NCBI GenBank assembly: GCA_014238325.1
Contig: JABABH010000232.1
Location: forward strand, 1-5,077
From: Coxiellaceae bacterium
GTDB taxonomy: Bacteria > Pseudomonadota > Gammaproteobacteria > Coxiellales > Coxiellaceae
Direction of reading: 5' to 3'
Length of the DNA: 5,077 nucleotides
Shown: piece by piece, positions 1 through 5,077 of the stretch
How the letters are laid out: every line of letters begins with the position of its first letter
Position numbering within the stretch: the stretch's first letter is position 1
The notes under the pieces: model-generated
The model's database searches: none
What the model was told of the DNA's origin: nothing
What the model saw: the letters and a program-made list of their open reading frames with translations, nothing else
Translations under genes and position numbers: made by a program

Positions 1-389
1 GCTTGAATCACATCACAGTCGATATGCATGGTATAAGGATAGAATTTTTTGAGGTCCAAGGCAGCACGCAAAGAGCGGCCGATAATGCGCTGAATTTCAA
101 TGGTTCGTCCTGTTTGTTTGCCACGCACGGCTTCTCTATCGGCACGTTCTTGCGTCGCGCGTGGCAGCATGCCATATTCAGCGGTCAGCCACCCTTGGTT
201 GCTATTTTTTAGAAAGCGAGGGAGGGTATCGGTGATGCTGGCATTGCAAATGATTTTGGTATTGCCCATGCTCACGAGGACGGAACCTTCCGCGAGATGG
301 GTAAAAGATCGGGTGAACGTCAGCGTACGCAGTTCATTATGTGCCCTTCTACTTGGGCGTCTCATCGTTGGATTGTGTATTTTGTTCAT
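1..389 (-). CDS. rph: Ribonuclease PH, N-terminal half (partial, runs off the left edge)
   Basis: RNase PH is a phosphate-dependent 3'-to-5' exoribonuclease that trims the 3' ends of tRNA precursors; it works as a ring-shaped hexamer in the cytoplasm. Translating the minus strand from 389 gives 129 uninterrupted residues up to the edge, about half of the usual length of roughly 240. Visible family blocks are EGSVLV (34-39), PRFL (57-60), [14 protein letters not shown] (66-79), the basic RGKQ (89-92), [16 protein letters not shown] (94-109) and DCDVIQ (124-129). They align without gaps to the start of the E. coli enzyme as I remember it. The GGTRT phosphate-binding loop and the catalytic aspartates would lie beyond the edge and cannot be checked. 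Two starts are possible: ATG at 389, or ATG at 365, which begins at the usual MR-P-S-R family N-terminus. Neither has a clear Shine-Dalgarno sequence. The gene is divergent from aroC. The family call is very secure; the start is not. Confidence 0.95.
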   Translation of the reverse strand, partial: MNKIHNPTMRRPSRRAHNELRTLTFTRSFTHLAEGSVLVSMGNTKIICNASITDTLPRFLKNSNQGWLTAEYGMLPRATQERADREAVRGKQTGRTIEIQRIIGRSLRAALDLKKFYPYTMHIDCDVIQ

Positions 390-406
390 GGTTTAGTACG
401 ATATGG

Positions 407-434
407 ATTAGATGTTATGGGTTCAGGGTGACAA
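407..434 (-). promoter_or_regulatory. Candidate sigma-70 promoter for rph
   Basis: On the minus strand, TTGTCA (434-429, five of six matches to TTGACA) is followed after 16 bases by TCTAAT (412-407, five of six matches to TATAAT). Transcription would begin near 400. That leaves only about ten bases before the ATG at 389, or about 35 before the ATG at 365. It was predicted by eye from the consensus only. Confidence 0.4.
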
Positions 435-655
435 ACCGTGATATATCGACGGATACTGGCATGGTTCTGCCCCATAGGGTTAAAATAGTTATAGAATTTA
501 CCGGGACCGATTATAACGTTTTTTGTAGAGTGGGAAAAATAAATTATCGTGTTTTTTTTAATCAGCAGACAGATTATGAGGCCTTATGCTATGAGAGGGC
601 TGAGTTTTCCGAGAGGTCGGCATCTCCCATGGACCTGTTGCTTCCATGATGTGTC

Positions 656-660
656 AAGGT
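656..660 (+). promoter_or_regulatory. Ribosome-binding site supporting the GTG start of aroC
   Basis: AAGGT lies seven bases before the GTG at 668. It supports that codon as the start, since there is no ATG in frame that would keep the family's conserved N-terminus. Confidence 0.55.
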
Positions 661-667
661 CTTAGCG

Positions 668-1726
668 GTGTCGGGTAATAGTTTTGGGAAATGCTTTGTT
701 GTGACGACAGCTGGGGAAAGTCATGGTCCTGGGTATGTAGCGATTATTGATGGTTGCCCTGCAAGGCTATCCTTACATGAGAGAGATATACAAAAGGTTC
801 TAGATAGGCGGCGTCCTGGTCAATCTCGTTTTACGTCGTCGCGTCAAGAGCTTGATCGTGTGTCTATCTTGTCAGGTATTTTTGAAGGAAAAACAACCGG
901 GACCCCCATTGCGCTCTTCATTGCGAATGAAGATGCAAGATCAGAGGATTATGCCGATATCCAACATGTATTTCGCCCAGGCCATGGAGATTATACTTAC
1001 TTTCAAAAATATGGTATACGCGATTATCGCGGCGGTGGGCGTGCATCGGCTAGAGAAACCATGATGCGAGTTGCGGCGGGTGCAATTGCGCAAAAATATT
1101 TATATGAATGTTTAAATATTCATATCGTGGCCTATACCACGGATATTGGTACGATACAGGCTAAGCGAATTGATCTGACTAGTATTCATGATAATCCATT
1201 TTTTTTTGCAGATCCAGATCAAGTGACAGAGCTCGAAAAGCTTATCTGTCAGCTCTCGCAAGCAGGAGATTCCATCGGTGCGAGGTTACAAGTGCGTGCT
1301 TCAGGTGTGCCTGCTGGTTTGGGCGAGCCAGTATTTGAGAAATTAGATGCAGCGATTGCGTCAGCGATGATGGGGATCAATGCGGTCAAAGGCGTTGAAA
1401 TTGGCACGGGGTTTTTATCAGCCAAACAGACAGGTTCAGCACATCGTGACGAAATGAATCGTGAGGGATTCTTGTCTAATCATGCGGGAGGTATGTTAGC
1501 CGGCATTTCGACAGGTCAAGACATTTGTGCCAATATAAGCTTTAAGCCAACTTCTAGCATAGCGATGCCAGCTAAAACTGTGGATAAGAACGGTATAGAG
1601 CAGAGCGTCGTAACCAGAGGTCGTCATGATCCTTGCGTAGCTATTCGTGCTGTCCCCATTGTGGAGGCTATGCTTGCGCTTGTGTTAATAGATTTCTATC
1701 TAAGAGATCAACCATATAGAACATGA
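668..1726 (+). CDS. aroC: Chorismate synthase
   Basis: This is the last enzyme of the shikimate pathway: it converts 5-enolpyruvylshikimate-3-phosphate to chorismate, using reduced FMN without net redox change. The 352 residues cover the full family length (E. coli 361). Landmarks in order are GESHG with the conserved His19, DRRRPG (46-51), RPGHGDYTY (103-111) with the second active-site His106, [12 protein letters not shown] (120-131), [12 protein letters not shown] (212-223), NAVKGVEIG (238-246), SNHAGG (270-275), KPTSS (293-297) and GRHDPC (318-323), the C-terminal signature. All key residues appear intact, so the enzyme should be active. The GTG start gives MSGNSFG, matching the MAGN-type N-terminus of the family. 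The protein ends about ten residues before the E. coli one, a variable tail. The asd gene follows on the same strand with no clear terminator between them, so an operon is possible. The function is secure. Confidence 0.98.
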   Translation: MSGNSFGKCFVVTTAGESHGPGYVAIIDGCPARLSLHERDIQKVLDRRRPGQSRFTSSRQELDRVSILSGIFEGKTTGTPIALFIANEDARSEDYADIQHVFRPGHGDYTYFQKYGIRDYRGGGRASARETMMRVAAGAIAQKYLYECLNIHIVAYTTDIGTIQAKRIDLTSIHDNPFFFADPDQVTELEKLICQLSQAGDSIGARLQVRASGVPAGLGEPVFEKLDAAIASAMMGINAVKGVEIGTGFLSAKQTGSAHRDEMNREGFLSNHAGGMLAGISTGQDICANISFKPTSSIAMPAKTVDKNGIEQSVVTRGRHDPCVAIRAVPIVEAMLALVLIDFYLRDQPYRT

Positions 1727-1790
1727 TCTGTTGATGCAGATGCATAGGTCAGTCAATATAGGTGCAATTTTTGTACAAATATGAATGCAT

Positions 1791-1796
1791 GGGGGA
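1791..1796 (+). promoter_or_regulatory. Ribosome-binding site that favours the ATG at 1802 for asd
   Basis: GGGGGA lies five bases before the ATG at 1802. The in-frame ATG at 1781 has only a distant AGGTG (about 1760-1764), too far away to serve it. Family proteins start only a few residues before the nucleotide-binding strand, which also fits 1802. Confidence 0.5.
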
Positions 1797-1801
1797 CGGT
1801 G

Positions 1802-2830
1802 ATGCATGGTTTATATGATATCGCGATTGTGGGCGCGACAGGTGTGGTGGGTGAGGCTTTTTTAAAGTTATTGGAAGAACGCCAATTTCCAGTAGGGGTG
1901 CTACATCCTTTGGCTAGTGCGCATTCTGAAGGCAGTCAGGTGACATTCCTAGATCGTCTGCATACAGTCTCTAATGTCGCCCATTTTGATTTTTCAAAAG
2001 TACACATCGCTTTTTTCTCTGCTGGCGCTGATTGTTCGCGTGATCATGTACCTCGAGCTGCAGAAAGCGGTTGCCTTGTGATTGATAATACACCGTGTTT
2101 CCGCCATACCGAAGGCGTGCCATTAGTGGTGCCTGAAGTGAATGCTGATACCATAAAACAGCCTTTAAAAAAACGCATTATTGCTAACCCTAACTGTACG
2201 ACTATTGCGTTAGCCGTTGCTTTAAAACCAATTTATGATCGGGTCGGTATTGCACGTGTTAATATTGTGACCTGCCAATCTGTATCGGGCGCAGGACGAG
2301 CTGGATTACAAGAACTCGAAGAACAGACCTATCATGTGCTGGATGGTAAGGCTGTAGCGTCCGATATTTTCCCCAAACAAATGGCCTTTAATGTCATTCC
2401 TTGCATTGATGATCTGGAAAGCAATGGCTATACCAAAGAAGAGTGGAAGCTCGTTTCGGAAACACGGAAAATTTTTTCAGATGCTAGCTTGAAGGTCAAC
2501 CCTACGGCTATCCGTGTACCGGTTTTCGTAGGACATTCTGCGGCTGTTCATATTGAAACGAAGCAGGCTATTTCGATTCAGGCTGTGCGTCGTGCTTTCT
2601 TAAAGGCGCAAGGTGTTGTTCTGATCGATCAGTATGATGCTTATCCTACGCCCGTGACTCACGCGGCTCATCGTAATGAGGTGTTTGTGGGGCGGCTTCG
2701 TCGTGATGTGTCGCATCCCCATGGAGTTGATTTTTGGATCACAGCTGATAATATTAGAAAAGGTGCGGCATTAAACGCCATTCAGATTGCAGAATTATGG
2801 AGAGATCAGCACAAGATGCAGGACAAGTGA
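1802..2830 (+). CDS. asd: Aspartate-semialdehyde dehydrogenase
   Basis: This enzyme reduces aspartyl phosphate to aspartate semialdehyde with NADPH, the branch point to diaminopimelate/lysine, threonine and methionine. The start at 1802 gives 342 residues; an in-frame ATG at 1781 would add seven. Residues below are numbered from 1781. VGATGVVG (17-24) is the NADP-binding loop, and NPNC (136-139) carries the catalytic Cys139. Gln166 in QSVSGAG and Glu227 are substrate-binding positions. RVPVFVGHSAAVHIE (245-259) holds Arg245 and the catalytic His252, and ADNIRKGAALNAIQIAE (322-338) is the conserved C-terminal block. It belongs to the shorter branch (Bacillus-like, about 340 residues), not the 367-residue E. 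coli Asd branch. The catalytic Cys distinguishes it from the inactive Usg paralogues. One oddity is DNTPCFR (102-108), where relatives usually have DNTSAFR or DNSSAFR. It follows aroC and converges on the FUSC-like gene. The function is secure. Confidence 0.95.
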   Translation: MHGLYDIAIVGATGVVGEAFLKLLEERQFPVGVLHPLASAHSEGSQVTFLDRLHTVSNVAHFDFSKVHIAFFSAGADCSRDHVPRAAESGCLVIDNTPCFRHTEGVPLVVPEVNADTIKQPLKKRIIANPNCTTIALAVALKPIYDRVGIARVNIVTCQSVSGAGRAGLQELEEQTYHVLDGKAVASDIFPKQMAFNVIPCIDDLESNGYTKEEWKLVSETRKIFSDASLKVNPTAIRVPVFVGHSAAVHIETKQAISIQAVRRAFLKAQGVVLIDQYDAYPTPVTHAAHRNEVFVGRLRRDVSHPHGVDFWITADNIRKGAALNAIQIAELWRDQHKMQDK

Positions 2831-2891
2831 AGTGTAGCCAGCAACTTTGATGCAGCATAAAATGATCGATCTCGTGTATGGGTGCTCTGAT

Positions 2892-3440
2892 TTACTCTTT
2901 CGTATGATGAAAGATACGAAAGCCAAGCTTTTCCCCAAGCATGACAATAATAAATGCAATCGATACCCCAAGTATGCCTTCTATAAATCGCATAAACGCA
3001 TTCAGCCAGGCTTGTTCTGCAGGATGCATTAACCCATTAATGACGATAACAGCGGCTGTAGTACTGCCTAGACGGGTTGCCGGTTCGGCGTTTAATAAAT
3101 TCATAATATATACTACGATAAAGATAGAGGCCAATAACTGTCCATAACCATATCCAAAATTTTGACAGATGAAACCGCTGCTCACTGCGCCCATACAAGA
3201 TCCCAAGATGCGCTCGAATCCTGCTCTTTTTGTGGCCTGAAAAAAGGATTGCAGCACGACTAGAGCAGAAATGGCACACCACATCCCTCCCATTTGTGGC
3301 ATCACCTGACGCACAGAAACACTTAACATACTGCCTAATAAATATGCAATTAAACCAACTAAAGCAGCTTCCGTGGAGAAGTAAAAGAACTCCAAATAGG
3401 CTTTCAGATGGAGGTGTTTGAAATATTTTTTTTTCATCAT
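2892..3440 (-). CDS. Short FUSC-family inner-membrane protein (aromatic acid exporter-like)
   Basis: This is a 182-residue hydrophobic protein with about six membrane segments, near residues 19-41, 52-68, 77-93, 100-116, 124-138 and 153-169. The block GGMWCAISALVVLQ (51-64), followed by the basic stretch ending in FERILGSCMGAVSSG (75-89), matches the FUSC pattern of a Trp-containing helix and then an R-I-L-G-T/S-x-x-G-A motif. A second arginine/glutamate motif, RFIEGILGVS, lies at 151-160. Full-size FUSC proteins (YccS, AaeB) have roughly 650-700 residues with an added cytoplasmic domain. This is a membrane-domain-only form, of a kind that exists as stand-alone genes, so I do not regard it as truncated. 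The family is linked to export of aromatic acids and similar compounds, but the substrate here is unknown. The start codons are tandem ATGs at 3440 and 3437 followed by nine A's, with a weak GGAA upstream. It converges on asd. Confidence 0.8.
   Translation of the reverse strand: MMKKKYFKHLHLKAYLEFFYFSTEAALVGLIAYLLGSMLSVSVRQVMPQMGGMWCAISALVVLQSFFQATKRAGFERILGSCMGAVSSGFICQNFGYGYGQLLASIFIVVYIMNLLNAEPATRLGSTTAAVIVINGLMHPAEQAWLNAFMRFIEGILGVSIAFIIVMLGEKLGFRIFHHTKE
2897..2922. repeat. 9-bp perfect inverted repeat, possible weak bidirectional terminator
   Basis: CTTTCGTAT (2897-2905) is exactly complementary in reverse to ATACGAAAG (2914-2922), with an 8-base loop. It sits between two converging genes and overlaps the last codons of the FUSC-like gene, which would suit a shared terminator. 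The stem has only three G/C pairs and neither strand has a proper U-tract after it (only a TTTT at 2929-2932 on the plus strand), so termination is doubtful. A shorter alternative stem, TCTTTC (2896-2901) with GAAAGA (2909-2914), competes with it. Confidence 0.35.
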
Positions 3441-3472
3441 GAGGTTCCGTTCTCGCTATCTTCAGATGGCCC

Positions 3473-3658
3473 CTATGCAAATGATGGTGTGATAGGAGAT
3501 GCGCGATTATATCGACTGATCAACCAAGTATGATTCAATGACTCGACCTCGTCTCGTAGGATGGTGATGGAGTCGTCGTCATATTCATGCCAATGAGGGG
3601 TTACCGTCATACCATTGTCACATCTCTTTGGTATCGTATCAAATAGATGGGATAACAT
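3473..3658 (-). CDS. Possible small protein of 61 residues, unknown function
   Basis: I do not recognise this product. The reading frame starts at ATG 3658 and ends in TAG 32 bases before the FUSC-like gene, in the same direction. A good Shine-Dalgarno match, GAGGGA (minus strand, 3669-3664), lies five bases before the ATG, better than that of the FUSC gene itself. The protein is soluble-looking, with an acidic HEYDDDS segment (24-30), an IxILRDEVESLN stretch (31-42) and several His and Trp residues. It has no membrane segment, no signal peptide and no known motif. It could be a small gene cotranscribed with the FUSC-like gene, a decayed remnant of a longer gene, or chance. Its start overlaps the region where the divergent gene at 3703 would need its promoter. 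Confidence 0.3.
   Translation of the reverse strand: MLSHLFDTIPKRCDNGMTVTPHWHEYDDDSITILRDEVESLNHTWLISRYNRASPITPSFA
3628..3656 (+). promoter_or_regulatory. Weak candidate promoter for the 449-residue protein gene
   Basis: TTGGTA (3628-3633) and GATAAC (3651-3656) are separated by the ideal 17 bases, each with four of six consensus matches. Initiation near 3663 would give a leader of about 40 bases that includes the AGGAG site. The -35 element overlaps an imperfect dyad at 3627-3643 (TTTGGTA TCG TATCAAA), which could be an operator. Both are by-eye predictions. Confidence 0.2.
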
Positions 3659-3691
3659 GCTTGTCCCTCAGTATACCGATTAATAATATTT

Positions 3692-3696
3692 AGGAG
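3692..3696 (+). promoter_or_regulatory. Strong ribosome-binding site for the GTG start at 3703
   Basis: AGGAG lies six bases before the GTG at 3703. This is the best Shine-Dalgarno sequence in the window, and it fixes the start of the long reading frame even though the initiator is not ATG. Confidence 0.7.
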
Positions 3697-3702
3697 TATA
3701 CA

Positions 3703-5052
3703 GTGACTGGTTGCTTCCCTTCTTTTTCGTCACTTTCTATAAGTGTTCAAAAAAAATCTAAAATTTTATTTATTCAAAAAAAACAATCACTTCAGGAATA
3801 TCAAGGTAGGATTCAAGGATTTTTTGAGAGCGACAATCTCAATCTATCCAAGACTGCTGACACCTGGGGAAAGTTAAATAAAGAGTATGATCTATGGGCG
3901 TCGACATGTCGTGAAATGGCTCAGGAAGACCAGGCTAAGAGTCTACTGAAGCTCTCGCGAGAAGAGGAGGTATTAATCTTAGAGGAAGCAAAGGCCAAGT
4001 GCATACGGGCATGTTTAGACCAGCTGCAAGAGGATTTTCAGTTATCATTTGAGGACAATGCTGAATTTTCTGCGATCGAGACAGAAGAAACCCAGCTTCA
4101 CCATCCACCGACCTCAAAAACTAGGTTTATTAGCTATCCTTTATATTTGCTATACGCTGGCATGAGAGTGGGTGCATTGCATTCATTGCTAACCTTATTG
4201 GGTGCTCCTGGATTAATTATATATATTCTGATAGGTATCTTTGTAGTACCTTTTGCTTTGACAGGATGTTTTGAGTTGAAGCTGAATGCAGAACGTACGG
4301 GCACGAAACTTAAGCATCCACCCTTGTATTTTAGGATACTCCGACATCAGCAACGGATGCTGGCATTTATTGAAGATCAACTCCAAGAGCAGCTCGCCCA
4401 AGAGGAAAATTTGGATAAGGAAAAAGCAGAATTATTGTCCAATTATCTTGATGCGTCGGAGAAGTTAGGGGATGATTTTAGCCCGTCGCAACAAAAGCAG
4501 CCTTATAGCAAATATAATATTGTACTGTCAGCTGAAAAAAAAGCCGAAGTATTATCTCATATGCGGGCGTATAAAGTTTTTTGTCTCTCAGTAAACGTTG
4601 CGAATGCTCTATTTACGGGCTATATATTTCTCAATACGGTATCGTCTTTGAGCCAAATATCACTTAAGATCTTGATTCTATCAATTTTTACCTGTCCACT
4701 TGCGCATTGGTGGTTACCAGTTGTTGCTGTAGTTGTTTTAGGCCTGCTCGTAACGGGTGTATATTTAGGGTACAAGGTCATGGATGCTAAGTGTAGCAAG
4801 ATGCGAGCTATTTTATTAGAATTTTTTGGAGTACATGACATACCTTCACGCCATGAATTAGAGCAACAAGATAAAAAACGTCAACGAATATTAGTCATTC
4901 AGCGTCGCTCGCTACGCCCTTTCCTTGATCAAAAAAGTGTTGATTCTCAACTATCAATTTTCACAGAAAAGCATGGCGTGGATCAGAAAGATGCAAAAAA
5001 TCAACCCTCATTTCAAATAGCGTCATGCCGCGCTCGAGCTAACTCTATGTAA
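3703..5052 (+). CDS. Uncharacterised coiled-coil membrane protein, 449 residues; effector candidate
   Basis: I do not recognise this protein. It starts at GTG behind a strong AGGAG and ends in TAA with no frame break. Residues 17-130 are hydrophilic, rich in Lys, Glu and Gln, and probably helical or coiled coil, including an acidic SREEEVLILEEAKAK stretch (85-99). Two hydrophobic segments follow (about 145-166 and 169-190) as a likely hairpin. A second charged helical part (about 195-290) contains many Gln and Glu residues (QLQEQLAQEE, 226-235). Then come two or three more membrane segments (about 291-311, 320-335 and 337-358). A polar, basic tail (360-449) contains DKKRQR and QRRSLR. There is no signal peptide and no catalytic motif that I can name. 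Coiled coils plus membrane hairpins without a signal peptide are common in type IV-secreted effectors of Legionellales, but this is a resemblance only. It could equally be a bacterial inner-membrane protein. Two A8 tracts lie early in the gene. Confidence 0.8.
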   Translation: MTGCFPSFSSLSISVQKKSKILFIQKKQSLQEYQGRIQGFFESDNLNLSKTADTWGKLNKEYDLWASTCREMAQEDQAKSLLKLSREEEVLILEEAKAKCIRACLDQLQEDFQLSFEDNAEFSAIETEETQLHHPPTSKTRFISYPLYLLYAGMRVGALHSLLTLLGAPGLIIYILIGIFVVPFALTGCFELKLNAERTGTKLKHPPLYFRILRHQQRMLAFIEDQLQEQLAQEENLDKEKAELLSNYLDASEKLGDDFSPSQQKQPYSKYNIVLSAEKKAEVLSHMRAYKVFCLSVNVANALFTGYIFLNTVSSLSQISLKILILSIFTCPLAHWWLPVVAVVVLGLLVTGVYLGYKVMDAKCSKMRAILLEFFGVHDIPSRHELEQQDKKRQRILVIQRRSLRPFLDQKSVDSQLSIFTEKHGVDQKDAKNQPSFQIASCRARANSM

Positions 5053-5077
5053 CAAGGCTCTTAATCAGCGGGTCGTA

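Larger units (their letters stand above)
390..667. other. Intergenic region between divergent rph and aroC
   Basis: This 278-base stretch holds the candidate rph promoter at its left end and the aroC ribosome-binding site at its right end. A TATAAC at 512-517 could be a -10 element for aroC, but I see no good -35 hexamer at the right distance. A plus-strand reading frame of 62 codons (ATG 461 to stop 649) crosses it. That frame has no recognisable motif and only a poor ribosome-binding site, so I do not call it a gene. A small CCGA/TCGG dyad at 609-620 is too short to interpret. No tRNA-like or riboswitch-like structure was recognised. Confidence 0.5.

Noticed and set aside
3..396. Plus-strand frames at 3-212 and 100-396
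   Set aside because: They are antisense shadows of rph, whose minus-strand translation matches RNase PH block by block.
461..649. 62-codon plus-strand frame upstream of aroC (extendable back to 341)
   Set aside because: The longer form overlaps rph coding sequence on the other strand. The shorter form has a poor ribosome-binding site and no recognisable motif, so chance is the simpler explanation.
653..658. Perfect TTGACA on the minus strand upstream of aroC
   Set aside because: No -10 hexamer follows at 15-19 bases and no minus-strand gene starts nearby.
3037..3480. 147-codon minus-strand frame overlapping the FUSC-like gene
   Set aside because: It is the FUSC-like gene read in another frame. 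Its product lacks the membrane pattern and motifs seen in the 182-residue frame.
3679..3696. PmrA-box-like sequence (ATTAATAAT followed by ATTTAGGAG) before the long gene
   Set aside because: Only one half-site resembles the TTAAT-type direct repeat. It overlaps the ribosome-binding site, where an activator of this gene would not be expected.
4213..4841. Minus-strand frames of 60-73 codons inside the long gene
   Set aside because: They are antisense to a continuous 449-codon frame with a strong ribosome-binding site, and have no features of their own.

Overview
The window reads as ordinary chromosomal DNA from an AT-leaning gammaproteobacterium. The RNase PH and chorismate synthase sequences are of the gammaproteobacterial type. 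The coiled-coil membrane protein at the right end resembles the host-directed proteins common in Legionella/Coxiella-like bacteria (order Legionellales). That placement is an inference from style, not a database match.

Left part: on the minus strand lies the N-terminal half of rph (RNase PH, tRNA 3'-end trimming), cut by the window edge. It is not apparent from complete ORFs because its stop codon is outside the window. A 278-base intergenic stretch separates it from the divergent plus-strand pair aroC (chorismate synthase, GTG start) and an aspartate-semialdehyde dehydrogenase gene (asd). AroC makes chorismate for aromatic amino acids, folate and quinones. Asd feeds the diaminopimelate/lysine, threonine and methionine branches. 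The two are 75 bases apart, or 54 if the earlier asd start is used, with no convincing terminator between them, so co-transcription is plausible.

Right part: convergent to asd is a minus-strand gene for a short FUSC-family membrane protein of 182 residues. Upstream of it on the same strand is a possible 61-codon small gene with a good ribosome-binding site. Divergent from these is a 449-residue protein of unknown function. It has charged, helical, coiled-coil-prone segments separated by two groups of membrane segments, no signal peptide, a strong AGGAG site and a GTG start. This is the least explained gene here and the best candidate for something new, possibly a secreted effector, although no enzymatic or secretion motif proves that.

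No rRNA, tRNA, CRISPR array, insertion sequence or phage gene was recognised.
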